A stretch of DNA of 64,000 nucleotides from PSRI01 sp041484195 (GCA_041484195.1 JBGPHC010000001.1:62001-126000), one strand, 5' to 3'; positions 8,586 to 18,020 are shown, counted from the first letter of the stretch. Notes: generated from the letters alone by a model not told the origin. Translations and numbers: made by a program.

Positions 8586-9116
8586 CTATTTTTTCGGGGA
8601 GCGGATGGTTTTATAAATTCGGATGGCAATCATCAGTAATACCACAAAAACAACCAATCCTCCCAGGCCCCAGGCCCAACTCATATTTTCTTTAACTACC
8701 ACCAGCATTACAATCGCCACCAGGAAAACCGTCGCCACTTCATTCCAGATCCGTAATTGCTGAGAATTGTAGTTGAACCGGCCTTGCATTTGTTGCCTGT
8801 AAATATATTGCAGCGAGAAATGATAAAGGTATAAACCCAATACAAAGATCAATTTTATTATCAGCCAGGCCGGCCAGCCTGGATAGAGCCGCAATATCCA
8901 GAGTCCCAGAATCAAAGTGAGAATTGCCGAGGGCCATGTAATTCCTATCCACAATCTCTTTATCATGACCCGGTATTGCATTTGTAGTATGCTTTTTTCC
9001 GGTTCCATCTTGTCCTGTGCTTCACGGTTATAAACGAATAACCTGGCGATGTAGAAGAGTCCCGCGAACCAGGTCACGACAAATATGATATGAAGCGCTT
9101 TGATATAGGTATACAT
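8586..9116 (-). CDS. hemJ: Protoporphyrinogen IX oxidase HemJ
   Basis: A 176-residue membrane protein of the HemJ/CopD-like (UPF0093) family, which oxidises protoporphyrinogen IX to protoporphyrin IX. The N-terminal block MYTYIKALHIIFVVTWFAG contains the conserved His9 and the first of four or five membrane helices; RLFVYN and MYRVMIKRL-like loops follow. The gene lies 78 bases downstream of hemH. No hemG or hemY is visible in the window, so this supplies the penultimate step of the pathway. The C-terminus is slightly longer than in many HemJ proteins and has an extra hydrophobic segment before IRSPKK. Confidence 0.88.
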   Translation of the reverse strand: MYTYIKALHIIFVVTWFAGLFYIARLFVYNREAQDKMEPEKSILQMQYRVMIKRLWIGITWPSAILTLILGLWILRLYPGWPAWLIIKLIFVLGLYLYHFSLQYIYRQQMQGRFNYNSQQLRIWNEVATVFLVAIVMLVVVKENMSWAWGLGGLVVFVVLLMIAIRIYKTIRSPKK

Positions 9117-9194
9117 AGAGCAGTTGATTCTTGATGGAATGGTTTGCAGTACCGATTTCTTGCCTGAATCTTCATCCGAATGGTTTTCTTACCG

Positions 9195-10289
9195 TCAGCG
9201 ATCAGAATATGATAGCTGTTTCTGTCGGGTCTCATGGTCTTCCCACAACATATCCCTATTACCTTCTCTGTATTCTTTCACCCATTTTGCAAGTGCATTT
9301 ACCCAGGAGGGATGCGTGTTCATACAGGGTATCATTTCGAAAGCTTCACCTCCGGCCTTCAGAAATATCTCTTTGCCACGCATGGCGATTTCTTCCAGGG
9401 TTTCGAGACAGTCACTCACAAATGCGGGGCAGATCACGAACAATTTCTTAATCCCTTCGCCAGGCATCTGTTGCAAGCGGATATCAGTGTACGGAGTCAG
9501 CCAATGTTTTCCAATACGCGACTGGAAGGAGACACTGAATGCTTTGGGATCGATGCCGGCTTTCTCAACAATTTTTTTTGTGGTAAGCAGGCATTGATGT
9601 CTGTAGCAATGGGTATGAGCAGGGGAATTTGTTTCACAACAAGCAGCGTCTCTCAAACAATGATTTCCTGTAATGTCTGACTTGCGAATATGCCTTTCCG
9701 GAATACCATGATAACTGAAAAGTATATGATCATATTCCTGTTTCAGATATGGACGCATGTTTTCTACCATCGCGTCAAGATAATATTCATCATCATAAAA
9801 AGGCTTTAGGATTTTCAGTCTGAATGGATAATTGTTTTTCGCATGGATCTCTTTCGCATATACTATCGCTGTTTCATAGCTGCTCATAGCATAATGCGGA
9901 TACAGGGGTAGAAGCAACACTTCCTGCAATCCAGAATATTTTCTTATCAGGGAATTGTATGCATCTTCAGGCGATGGAACTCCATAACGCATTGCAATTT
10001 CCACTGGTTCCGATACCTGTTGCTGCAGAGAATCCCTCAATTGCTCGGTGATCACAACCAATGGAGAACCTTCTTTCGTCCAAACGGTCTTATAAGCTTC
10101 GGCAGAATTGGACACGCGGGCCGGTATTATGATCCCTTTTACCAGCAGAAACCTGAATAACCAGGGATAGTCTATCACCCTTTTGTCCATCAGGAACTCA
10201 TCGAGAAATCGCTTCACATCCTTTATTTCAGTGGATGAAGGAGAACCCAGGTTGGTCAGCAGAATGGCCCTGCTTATAGCATTGTTCAT
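9195..10289 (-). CDS. hemH: Ferrochelatase
   Basis: Inserts ferrous iron into protoporphyrin IX, the last step of protohaem synthesis. The 364 residues begin with the usual LLTNLGSPSS block and contain the active-site segment SYHGIPERHI with catalytic His194. An internal run carries Cys211, Cys217, Cys218, Cys228 and Cys233, and further cysteines occur in CPAFVSDCLETLEEI. Several bacterial ferrochelatases hold a [2Fe-2S] cluster, and these cysteines could do so here, but the ligand set is not certain. A strong terminator at 10356-10380 separates it from hemL upstream, so hemH-hemJ probably has its own promoter, which I could not identify with confidence. Confidence 0.96.
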   Translation of the reverse strand: MNNAISRAILLTNLGSPSSTEIKDVKRFLDEFLMDKRVIDYPWLFRFLLVKGIIIPARVSNSAEAYKTVWTKEGSPLVVITEQLRDSLQQQVSEPVEIAMRYGVPSPEDAYNSLIRKYSGLQEVLLLPLYPHYAMSSYETAIVYAKEIHAKNNYPFRLKILKPFYDDEYYLDAMVENMRPYLKQEYDHILFSYHGIPERHIRKSDITGNHCLRDAACCETNSPAHTHCYRHQCLLTTKKIVEKAGIDPKAFSVSFQSRIGKHWLTPYTDIRLQQMPGEGIKKLFVICPAFVSDCLETLEEIAMRGKEIFLKAGGEAFEMIPCMNTHPSWVNALAKWVKEYREGNRDMLWEDHETRQKQLSYSDR

Positions 10290-10355
10290 AAGATGAAAAT
10301 CTTTGCAAAACTAAGTTTGTATCTGATAATAATTTTGGTATCTGGTGTAAAACAC

Positions 10356-10380
10356 AAAAGGTCACCAGTTGTGACCTTTT
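10356..10380 (-). terminator. Intrinsic terminator after hemL
   Basis: AAAAGGTCAC-CAGTT-GTGACCTTTT is a perfect 10-bp inverted repeat with a 5-base loop, 13 bases past the hemL stop. On the minus strand the stem ends in CTTTTGTGTTTT. It marks the end of the hemB-hemL transcript. The symmetric A and T tracts make it potentially bidirectional. Confidence 0.85.
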
Positions 10381-10393
10381 CTGATATGATGGA

Positions 10394-11674
10394 TCAAAAA
10401 CGGGACGCAGCCTCAATAGTACGGTCCAGGTCTTGATAGGAAAGGGCGTTGCTCAAAAACCAACTCTCAAATGCGGATGCAGGTAAATATACGCCATGTT
10501 TCAATAGGTGATGAAAGAAATTATTGAATAATGGAATATCCGCTTTCGATGCCGATGCAAAATCAGTGACCTCATTTTCGCTGAAGTGAACGCTGATCAT
10601 GCTCCCGGCACGATTGATCCGATGGGCTAATCCTTTCTGAGTGAATACTTCATGGAGGCCTGTCGCCAGATATTTGCATTTCTTGTCGAGTTCATCATAG
10701 ATTGCAGGGTTATCTCTGAGCGTTTTTAAAAGTGTAAAACCCGCGATCATGGCCAGGGGATTTCCACTCAAAGTGCCTGCCTGGTACACTTTACCAACCG
10801 GAGCAACCTGCTCCATGATTTCCTTTCTTCCCGCAAAAGCTCCCACTGGCATGCCGCCGCCAATCACCTTCCCATAAGTCAGCAGGTCTGCATTCACCGA
10901 GAGCCATTGCTGCGCACCGCCAGGGCTTAAACGAAATCCCGTCATCACTTCATCCATAATGAATATGATCCCCTCCGATGAACATATTTTTCTCAGGCCT
11001 TCCAGGAAGCCGGGTTGCGGCGGAATACAGCCCATATTTCCAGCTACCGGTTCAACAATGATCGCGGCGATTCCTCCCGGATTCAGATCCACCAGCTTTT
11101 CTACCGCGGAAATATCATTATAGGGGGCCGTTAGTGTATCATTCGCGACGGCGGCCGTGACACCCGGCACCGATTGAATATTGAATGTAGCCAGTCCGCT
11201 TCCCGCCTTCACCAAAAAAGCATCCGCATGACCGTGGTAGCAGCCTTCGAATTTGATGATCTTATTTCTTCCGGTGTATCCTCTGGCCAATCGAATGGCG
11301 CTCATGCAGGCCTCGGTTCCACTGTTCACCATTCTTATCTGATCCACGTTTGGCACCATCCCTATGATCAGTTCCGCCATTTCTACTTCGAGTTCAGTAG
11401 GAGCCCCGAATGAAGTTGAATCCTCCACTTTTCTTTGTATGGCTTTTATTACCGGTTCATAAGCATGACCCAGTATCATGGGGCCCCAGGAATTGACAAA
11501 ATCAATATATTGGTTTCCGTCAGCATCAAACAAATAAGCTCCTTTAGCTCTTTCAATGAAGACGGGCGTTCCGCCCACACTCTTGAAAGCCCTCACCGGA
11601 GAATTCACTCCGCCCGGAATGGATTTCTGTGCCCGCGAAAACAACGCTTCACTTTTATGTAAACTGTAATTCAT
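10394..11674 (-). CDS. hemL: Glutamate-1-semialdehyde 2,1-aminomutase
   Basis: Converts glutamate-1-semialdehyde to 5-aminolevulinate, the second committed step of the C5 pathway that HemA starts. The 426 residues are full length for this PLP enzyme of aminotransferase class III. Visible blocks are GGVNSPVRAFKSVGG near the N-terminus, the substrate and cofactor region MVNSGTEACMSAIRLARG, and FIMDEVMTGFR. The PLP lysine lies in LTYGKVIGGGMPVGAF. It is 28 bases downstream of hemB and ends before a strong terminator, so hemB-hemL form one unit. Confidence 0.97.
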   Translation of the reverse strand: MNYSLHKSEALFSRAQKSIPGGVNSPVRAFKSVGGTPVFIERAKGAYLFDADGNQYIDFVNSWGPMILGHAYEPVIKAIQRKVEDSTSFGAPTELEVEMAELIIGMVPNVDQIRMVNSGTEACMSAIRLARGYTGRNKIIKFEGCYHGHADAFLVKAGSGLATFNIQSVPGVTAAVANDTLTAPYNDISAVEKLVDLNPGGIAAIIVEPVAGNMGCIPPQPGFLEGLRKICSSEGIIFIMDEVMTGFRLSPGGAQQWLSVNADLLTYGKVIGGGMPVGAFAGRKEIMEQVAPVGKVYQAGTLSGNPLAMIAGFTLLKTLRDNPAIYDELDKKCKYLATGLHEVFTQKGLAHRINRAGSMISVHFSENEVTDFASASKADIPLFNNFFHHLLKHGVYLPASAFESWFLSNALSYQDLDRTIEAASRF

Positions 11675-11702
11675 AAATTGTTCTGGAAGGGAAATGGTTT
11701 TT

Positions 11703-12677
11703 TCAGGATAATAATTTCACCACGTCTTTCGCGAAATAAGTAGCAATCAAATCCGCGCCTGCTCTTTTGATGGCAGTAAGGCTTTCCAAAATTGCCTTTC
11801 CTTCATCCAGCCATCCCATCTTCGCAGCCGCCTTGATCATGGAGTATTCACCACTTACATGATAGGCGCTTACGGGCACTTCCACCGCATTCTTCACCTC
11901 GCGGATAATATCCAGATAAGCCATGGCGGGTTTCACCATTACAATGTCGGCGCCTTCTTCAATATCCATCAGGGTTTCTTTTATGGCTTCCAACCTGTTG
12001 GCATAATTCATCTGGTAAGTTTTCTTGTCTCCAAAACCCGGAGCGCTATCCAATGCATCGCGGAATGGACCGTAAAAGCAGGAAGCATATTTGGCGCTAT
12101 AACTCATGATCCCCGTCTGGCTGAGACCATTCTGTTCCAGTATTTCTCTAATAGCCAATATGCGACCATCCATCATATCACTTGGCGCAACAAAATCGGC
12201 GCCAGCCATGGCATGGCTCAGGCTCATTTTCGCAAGCAGTTCTACGGTCTTATCATTCACGATCTCCTTCCCCTCCACAATTCCATCGTGTCCAAATGAC
12301 GAATAAGGATCGAGTGCCACATCGGTCATCACTACTATTTCAGGCAATGCTTCCTTGATCGCCTTAATGCTTCTTTGCATCAGGCCATTCTTATTCAGCG
12401 CCTCCGTCCCCGCATTATCTTTCAATGCATCATCGCATTTCACGAAGAGCAGGACCGACTTCAATCCCAGACCCCACAATTCTTTTACCTCTTTCACAGT
12501 ATTGTCAATGCTTCTCCGATAATAGCCTGGCATGGAAGCAATTTCTTCCTCCACCTGGTTCCCTTCGGTAATGAATAGCGGTACTATGAAATCATTTGGT
12601 GTGAGATTTGTCTCTGCCACCATGGCCCGAATTGCCGGTGTGCGGCGAAGTATCCGATTTCTCCTCAGTATATACAT
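11703..12677 (-). CDS. hemB: Porphobilinogen synthase (5-aminolevulinate dehydratase)
   Basis: Joins two 5-aminolevulinates into porphobilinogen. The chosen ATG at 12677 gives MYILRRNRILRRTPAIR, the usual HemB N-terminus; an in-frame ATG 18 bases upstream (12695) is also possible. The active-site lysine region is VMVKPAMAYLDI, and the metal loop is DVALDPYSSFGHDG. This loop has Asp where zinc enzymes carry Cys, so a magnesium-type enzyme is likely. The ARRIVING block FYGPFRDALDSAP is standard. It is followed by hemL after 28 bases. A 233-base spacer with a TAACTTTG -7 box separates it from hemF. Confidence 0.96.
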   Translation of the reverse strand: MYILRRNRILRRTPAIRAMVAETNLTPNDFIVPLFITEGNQVEEEIASMPGYYRRSIDNTVKEVKELWGLGLKSVLLFVKCDDALKDNAGTEALNKNGLMQRSIKAIKEALPEIVVMTDVALDPYSSFGHDGIVEGKEIVNDKTVELLAKMSLSHAMAGADFVAPSDMMDGRILAIREILEQNGLSQTGIMSYSAKYASCFYGPFRDALDSAPGFGDKKTYQMNYANRLEAIKETLMDIEEGADIVMVKPAMAYLDIIREVKNAVEVPVSAYHVSGEYSMIKAAAKMGWLDEGKAILESLTAIKRAGADLIATYFAKDVVKLLS

Positions 12678-12823
12678 ATTGATCTTATTATTCAATCATA
12701 AATTTTGTACCTATTCCCGATGCCCCAACTTTTGGCTCTGTTCATTTCCGGCTGGTTACAATTCTCATCAGCCTTATATAGATCTTAGCATTTTCATTTA
12801 CCAAGGTGGCGGAAATCAAACCC

Positions 12824-12831
12824 CAAAGTTA
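12824..12831 (-). promoter_or_regulatory. Candidate -7 box for hemB-hemL
   Basis: Minus strand TAACTTTG matches TAnnTTTG perfectly. It lies in the hemF-hemB spacer and would give a leader of about 140 bases before hemB. No convincing -33 TTG is at the usual 17-23 base distance. Confidence 0.35.
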
Positions 12832-12910
12832 ATATGCATCCCTACTCCGCCAGAAAAACTTATTATCATCCTTTGAAAAATCTCATTTCAATCAGCCATG
12901 CAAATATTGG

Positions 12911-13822
12911 TCAAACCCATTCCCTCGGATGAAGGCATACCTGTTGCAATTGATCTTCGGGACTTCCTTCAGCGGGCTGATAATTATATTCGAACCTCGC
13001 GGTGGGCGGAAGACTCATGAGAATGCTTTCCGTCCTTCCATTGGACTTTAGTCCAAAAATCGTTCCCCGGTCATATACCAGGTTGAACTCCACATAACGG
13101 CCACGGCGGATCTCCTGCCATTTTCTATGTTCGTCTCCATAAGGCTCATCCTTCCTTTTTCTAACAATGGGAATATAAGCCGGTATGAATGCATCCCCGC
13201 ATTTTTTTGAAAATCCGATCCAGAACCGGGCATCCTGTTTTACCGAGGGCCGTTGGTAGTCATAAAAAATTCCGCCTATTCCCCTTCGCTCCCCGTTCCG
13301 ATGCCGGTTTACAAAATAATCATCACATTCTTTTTTAAATCGGTGATAAAAGGAAGGATCAAATTCATCGCAGGTCTTTTTGTAAACACCGTGAAAATGA
13401 ATGGCGTCTTCTTCCCGCAGGTAGTAAGGCGTAAGATCGGTGCCTCCGCCAAACCAACGGTCAAGCAGTTTTTGTTCCGCGTCGAATAATTCAAATATGC
13501 GGTAATTGCAATGTACCGTGGGTACAAAAGGATTCCGGGGATGGATCACTAACGATAAGCCACATGCGAACCATCGGGATCCGTCCATTTTCAATTGCTC
13601 GCGCATGGGTGCCGTTACTTCTCCAAATACCACGGATGTGTTCACTCCTGCTTTTTCAAAAACACCGCCCTCCGCTATCACCCTGCTCCTGCCTCCGCCG
13701 CCCTCCGGCCGCTGCCAGATATCTTCAGAAAATCCGGCCCCGCCGTCGATCTCTTCGAGAGAAGAACAGATGCGATCCTGAAGTGCATGAACGTAGTTTA
13801 TCCATTCTTCCCTGATAGACAT
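12911..13822 (-). CDS. hemF: Oxygen-dependent coproporphyrinogen III oxidase
   Basis: Decarboxylates coproporphyrinogen III to protoporphyrinogen IX using molecular oxygen. The start at 13822 (MSIREEWINYVHALQD) gives 303 residues and the typical N-terminus; an upstream in-frame ATG at 13864 would add an atypical 14-residue extension. The family signature GGGTDLTPYY and the RYVEFNLVYDRGTIFGL block are intact. It lies 54 bases after hemE in the leftward run hemA-hemC-hemD-hemE-hemF. Only this oxygen-requiring form is in the window; no oxygen-independent HemN is seen, which fits an aerobe. Confidence 0.95.
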   Translation of the reverse strand: MSIREEWINYVHALQDRICSSLEEIDGGAGFSEDIWQRPEGGGGRSRVIAEGGVFEKAGVNTSVVFGEVTAPMREQLKMDGSRWFACGLSLVIHPRNPFVPTVHCNYRIFELFDAEQKLLDRWFGGGTDLTPYYLREEDAIHFHGVYKKTCDEFDPSFYHRFKKECDDYFVNRHRNGERRGIGGIFYDYQRPSVKQDARFWIGFSKKCGDAFIPAYIPIVRKRKDEPYGDEHRKWQEIRRGRYVEFNLVYDRGTIFGLKSNGRTESILMSLPPTARFEYNYQPAEGSPEDQLQQVCLHPREWV

Positions 13823-13876
13823 ATCCAAATTGACAAAAATTTTTCGCCGGCCCAAAGCCTGCAAAATCCCCGGCGA

Positions 13877-14911
13877 TCAGGATTTTACAAGTGAATATTC
13901 TTTGACTGATTCCACAAATGCCCTGGCATGATCTACCGGCACATTTGGCAATATTCCGTGCCCCAGGTTTGCTATATATTGACGGGGCCCGAATGCATCG
14001 ATCATTTCCTTCACGGCTTTCTTGATTTCGGGGATGGGCAATAATAATTTAACCGGATCAAAATTCCCCTGTAGCACCACCCTGTTTCCAGTCATTTGCC
14101 GTGCCATGCCCGGATCAATGCACCAGTCCAACCCGATGGCCGAGACCCCGCTTCGACTCAATTCCGGCAAAGCATACCAACTGCCTTTGGGGAAGAGAAT
14201 CACGGGGGCATCCTGTTTTATGGCCCGGAGTATTTGTAACAGGTAGGGCTGGGCGAAGGTTTCAAATTCAGCCGGTGCCAGTAATCCGCTCCAACTGTCA
14301 AATACCTGCACCAGGTCGGCTCCTGCATGGATCTGTGCCCGCAGGTATGGTATGGTTATATCTGTGATCTTTTGCAGGAGAGCATGTGCCATAGCCGGGC
14401 GGGTGATACAAAATTGTCTTGCCTTGTCGAAACTCTTGCTGCCCTTTCCTTCCACCATATAGCATAGCAATGTCCACGGTGCGCCCGCGAAGCCGATCAG
14501 AGGCACACGATCATTTAATTCTTTTTTGGTGAGTGCAATGGCCTTCATCACATAGGATAGCCTTTCTTCCACACCTTCGATATTCAGCGCCTCAATATCT
14601 TCAAGGGTATGGATGGTTTGAGGCAGCAGCGGCCCTTTTCCTTCTTCCATCAGCACTTCCATGCCCATGGCCTGAGGGATGACCAGTATGTCTGAAAAAA
14701 TAATCGCAGCATCCACACCTACCTGATCCACTGGCTGCAGAGTAATCGCACAAGCCAACTCCGGAGTTTGAATCCGCGTAAAAAAATCATATTTGGCCCT
14801 GAGCTTCGTATAGTCGGGCAGATATCGTCCTGCCTGGCGCATCATCCATACCGGTGGTCTTTCGGTTTCCAGGCCATTCAATACCCGCAAGAGTAGATCG
14901 TTCTTCAACAT
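13877..14911 (-). CDS. hemE: Uroporphyrinogen decarboxylase
   Basis: Removes four carboxyl groups from uroporphyrinogen III to give coproporphyrinogen III. The 344 residues are full length. The N-terminal signature PPVWMMRQAGRYLPDY contains the substrate-binding arginines, and GFAGAPWTLLCYMVEG is the second family signature. FSDILVIPQAMG carries the conserved Asp of the active site. The gene starts 63 bases after the hemD stop and ends 54 bases before hemF. Confidence 0.97.
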   Translation of the reverse strand: MLKNDLLLRVLNGLETERPPVWMMRQAGRYLPDYTKLRAKYDFFTRIQTPELACAITLQPVDQVGVDAAIIFSDILVIPQAMGMEVLMEEGKGPLLPQTIHTLEDIEALNIEGVEERLSYVMKAIALTKKELNDRVPLIGFAGAPWTLLCYMVEGKGSKSFDKARQFCITRPAMAHALLQKITDITIPYLRAQIHAGADLVQVFDSWSGLLAPAEFETFAQPYLLQILRAIKQDAPVILFPKGSWYALPELSRSGVSAIGLDWCIDPGMARQMTGNRVVLQGNFDPVKLLLPIPEIKKAVKEMIDAFGPRQYIANLGHGILPNVPVDHARAFVESVKEYSLVKS

Positions 14912-14974
14912 CTCAAAAAATTAATAAATAAAATTATAAAGGAGGAATAGAGAGAATTGCCTTCGGCCTAGTAT

Positions 14975-15745
14975 TCATCCTTCCTTCCTCTCAAATTCAT
15001 CGTTCTTCAAAAAATATGATTTCACCGTTTCCAATATTTGTTCCTGCGAAGCCTCGCTGCTCACCACCATCAGGGCTCCTGAATGCCGGCGTATAGCCGA
15101 TGCCGTGGTATCACCGATGGCAAAACAAACTGTACCTGCAGGGAGTTCATTGAGGGAGAAAAAGCTGTGAACGGCACTGGGACTGAAAAAGAGTATGCCA
15201 TCAAATGACTCATCTAATTTCACGGCGCTGGCAAGTGTTTCATAGAGTACCATTTCATGCAAATGCCAGCCCCGGTCGGCTATCAGTTCCGGAAGTTCAG
15301 ACCTGCGCTGGTTACCGCAACAAAAGACTAACTCTGTGCCAGGCTCATACCCGCTGATAATTTCACGGGCCAGCCCCGCAGCGTCATCCCCCATTGCAAG
15401 AATCCCAGTCGTGGGAAAAAGCTCTCTCACCGCTGCCGCCGTTCTCCCTGCCAGGCATGCGATCTTCCAATTACCTGTCAAATCAAAAAGGTGTTGCATT
15501 CTGCCTTCAGAGCAGGATTCAAAAATCTCAGAAAGGGCATAGACAGCATTGGCGCTGGTAAAGATCATGAGCACACTCTTCCCCTGCTCGCTTAAATTTT
15601 CAAAATTCTCAACAATGTTTTTGTCCAGCCTGGGCTGAATCCTTATGAATTCCGATTCACGGATTTCAAAACCATCTTCCCTCGCCCGCCGGATGGCGGA
15701 AGAATTGAGTTTCCTGGTGCTGAGTATATGAAACAAATCCGACAT
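14975..15745 (-). CDS. hemD: Uroporphyrinogen-III synthase
   Basis: Cyclises hydroxymethylbilane to uroporphyrinogen III with inversion of ring D. The sequence family is poorly conserved. The start at 15745 (MSDLFHILSTRKL) gives 256 residues and a 19-base gap after hemC; a longer frame opening at 15856 would run over hemC and is rejected. The fold is suggested by two similar alpha/beta halves, FTSANAVYAL in the first and FFSPSAVHSFF and AIGDTTASAIRRH in the second, which are the usual recognisable blocks. Position between hemC and hemE strengthens the call. Confidence 0.9.
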   Translation of the reverse strand: MSDLFHILSTRKLNSSAIRRAREDGFEIRESEFIRIQPRLDKNIVENFENLSEQGKSVLMIFTSANAVYALSEIFESCSEGRMQHLFDLTGNWKIACLAGRTAAAVRELFPTTGILAMGDDAAGLAREIISGYEPGTELVFCCGNQRRSELPELIADRGWHLHEMVLYETLASAVKLDESFDGILFFSPSAVHSFFSLNELPAGTVCFAIGDTTASAIRRHSGALMVVSSEASQEQILETVKSYFLKNDEFERKEG

Positions 15746-15764
15746 TTTCGTGTAGTGCTGGCAG

Positions 15765-16688
15765 TTAACTGGCCGGCATCCTGAACCATTCCTGCAGAGC
15801 CGCTCCGGCTCTCTCCAAAATCTCCGCGCCCGCAATCTTCCCCAATTCCAGGCCATCGCTGTAAGGGAGTATTTTCTCCGTCTCCAATTTCATTTTCCCG
15901 TCGGGTGATACGATATTGGCTCTGAAAACAATTTCCTGGCCGCTGATTTGGGCCAGTGCACTGATGGGCGTTGAACATCCACCCATAAGAGTTCTCAGAA
16001 AATCCCTTTCGATGTGGGTGCATATTTCAGTATCCGGGTCATTGATCGTCTTGCAGGTTTCCTGCAATTCCTTGTCCTCTTCCCTACAAAGCACAATGAT
16101 GGCACCCTGCGCAGGAGCCGGTAACATCCAGTCCAGGTCGATGCTTTGAGCAGGTCTTAAACCAATGCGCTCCAATCCCGCAGCTGCAAAAATGGCTCCC
16201 TGCCAATCATTCTCCGCCAGTTTCCTGAGCCGGGTATTCACATTTCCTCTGAGATTTTCAACAGTATGGTTGGGATAACGGTGCAGCCACTGCGCTTTTC
16301 GCCTGATGCTGCTTGTAGCAATCGTGGCGATTGAATGGCGATCCTGCAGGAATCCGGTATCCCCTTTATGAACCAGTATGTCTTTGTGGGAAGCTCTTTT
16401 CAGCACTGCCGCCTTTACGATTGCTTTCGGAAATTGAGTGGGCACATCCTTATAGGAATGCACGGCAAGATCAATTTCACGATTCAAAAGGGCAATATCC
16501 AATGCCCGGGTAAAAATTCCCTGCACACCCATTTCATAGAGGGGCGTAGCCAGGTCAATATCACCTTCGCTCCTGATACGGACCAAATCAGCAATTATAT
16601 TTTTTTCCCGGATTAGTGTTTGCACTGAAGTCGCCTGCCAGACTGCCAATTCGCTCTCCCTAGTACCGATTTTCACAATCCTGCTCAT
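15765..16688 (-). CDS. hemC: Hydroxymethylbilane synthase (porphobilinogen deaminase)
   Basis: Polymerises four porphobilinogens into hydroxymethylbilane. The 307 residues start with the standard IGTRESELAVWQA block. The dipyrromethane cofactor cysteine is in MGGCSTPISA, and the catalytic region HSYKDVPTQ supplies the conserved Asp. RRKAQWLHRYP holds substrate-binding arginines. It follows hemA after 4 bases and precedes hemD by 19 bases, so the three are surely one transcript. Confidence 0.97.
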   Translation of the reverse strand: MSRIVKIGTRESELAVWQATSVQTLIREKNIIADLVRIRSEGDIDLATPLYEMGVQGIFTRALDIALLNREIDLAVHSYKDVPTQFPKAIVKAAVLKRASHKDILVHKGDTGFLQDRHSIATIATSSIRRKAQWLHRYPNHTVENLRGNVNTRLRKLAENDWQGAIFAAAGLERIGLRPAQSIDLDWMLPAPAQGAIIVLCREEDKELQETCKTINDPDTEICTHIERDFLRTLMGGCSTPISALAQISGQEIVFRANIVSPDGKMKLETEKILPYSDGLELGKIAGAEILERAGAALQEWFRMPAS

Positions 16689-16692
16689 GGCG

Positions 16693-17931
16693 CTAATTTG
16701 TTTGCAGATAATGGCTGAGTGTATTTATGTACTGGCACCCCTTGGCAGTTCTTGAACGAAGGTCAACGGCCAAAAAATTAACGGCCTTCTGTATGCGGGC
16801 TTCCGTCATTTCACTGGGAGAGGAAACAGCTTGCGAAAGCACTGGTTCCTGCTCCTGGCTGAGTTCATATAATTTTGATTTGACTGTCAGCAGGAAATGA
16901 CGGTGTAGAAACATTTTATGCCATTCAACAAATTCCCCTATCGTTTCATTAAGTATGGCTGTTGCTTTGGGTATTTCGCCCTGCCTCATGGCAAGTGTCG
17001 TATCCAGGATGGTGGAAATCTCATCTACGTCCATCAGCTCAAGGCCTTGAATTTCTTTAACCGCAGGGTCCACATTCCCCGGAACCGAAAGGTCCAGCAC
17101 CAAACGCTGTTTGCCAGTTGAAAAAAATCGAGGAACGACGGTATATTCATCCGAAGCAGTACTCACAATAAGCACGTCGGCTCCATTGACAAGGTTTGGC
17201 AATGATTCATAAGGGGCGCACTGCATATTATGCATAGCCGCAAATGATTCTGCTATTTCAAAAGTGCGGTTCGTAATACAGATATTGGCTCCTGGAAAAT
17301 ATTCATGTATGTTCCTGGCTACATTCTGCCCGAATTTACCAGCCCCCACCAACAGTATATTCCTGTTTTGGATATCCGGCATCTTTTCCCGGATCACTTC
17401 GATCGCGGCAAAGGCAACGGAAACGGTGCCACTGCTCAATTTGGTTTCTGTCTTTATTCTTTTGGAAGACTGAAGGGCAAAATTCACCAGCCTGTCCAAT
17501 AAAGATCCAAGGAGCTTATTTTCCCTTGCAGTTCTTGCAGCCAGTTTCAACTGCATTAGTATTTCATAATCACCGATGATTTGTGAATCCAAGCCAGCAG
17601 CCACTTTAAAAAGATGTTGCACGGCTTCCATTCCGCTCATCACGTATCCATGCTTTTCAAAATATGAAACCGGATTCTGCGTGGCCCCGCATAAAATCTC
17701 CATCACGCTGTTTGGTGAAGTAATGCCGTAGAGTTCTGTGCGGTTGCAGGTTGAAAGAACGATCAGATCTGTCAGGCCTTTTTGCCTGGCCAGATCCACC
17801 ACATGCTGATATGATTCCTCCGTAATGGCAAATGCGCCTCTGGTAGCTGTATCGGCTTTGTGATAATTCACTCCGATGATGGTAAACTGATCCAGTCCGC
17901 TGCAAATATCATATGAGCTTTGCGTATCCAT
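16693..17931 (-). CDS. hemA: Glutamyl-tRNA reductase
   Basis: NADPH-dependent reduction of glutamyl-tRNA to glutamate-1-semialdehyde, the entry point and usual control point of the C5 haem pathway. The 412 residues contain the catalytic cysteine in LSTCNRTELYG, the substrate loop NYHKADTATRG, the NADPH-binding motif VGAGKFGQ and the C-terminal dimerisation helix region. It is first in a leftward unit hemA-hemC-hemD-hemE-hemF. A TACTTTCG -7 box ends 13 bases before the ATG, and a palindrome lies at 18021-18036. The next gene upstream on the same strand is an AraC regulator, a plausible controller. Confidence 0.96.
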   Translation of the reverse strand: MDTQSSYDICSGLDQFTIIGVNYHKADTATRGAFAITEESYQHVVDLARQKGLTDLIVLSTCNRTELYGITSPNSVMEILCGATQNPVSYFEKHGYVMSGMEAVQHLFKVAAGLDSQIIGDYEILMQLKLAARTARENKLLGSLLDRLVNFALQSSKRIKTETKLSSGTVSVAFAAIEVIREKMPDIQNRNILLVGAGKFGQNVARNIHEYFPGANICITNRTFEIAESFAAMHNMQCAPYESLPNLVNGADVLIVSTASDEYTVVPRFFSTGKQRLVLDLSVPGNVDPAVKEIQGLELMDVDEISTILDTTLAMRQGEIPKATAILNETIGEFVEWHKMFLHRHFLLTVKSKLYELSQEQEPVLSQAVSSPSEMTEARIQKAVNFLAVDLRSRTAKGCQYINTLSHYLQTN

Positions 17932-17943
17932 AATTACATAGTA

Positions 17944-17951
17944 CGAAAGTA
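17944..17951 (-). promoter_or_regulatory. Candidate -7 box for hemA
   Basis: Minus strand TACTTTCG, one mismatch from TAnnTTTG, 13 bases from the hemA start. This would give a very short leader. No clear -33 TTG is visible. Confidence 0.35.
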
Positions 17952-18020
17952 ATAGGTGTAAGGGATGCCTCGGTCAGAACTTTGTCATAAACTGTCTATT
18001 TGCGGCAATTCAACGCAAAA

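Noticed and set aside
8445..8639. 64-residue plus-strand frame overlapping the hemJ end
   Set aside because: Antisense to hemJ at its 3' end, no promoter or family; the hemJ gene is secure.
15746..15856. Longer N-terminus for HemD
   Set aside because: This part lies inside hemC in another frame and its sequence is unlike HemD; the ATG at 15745 is better.
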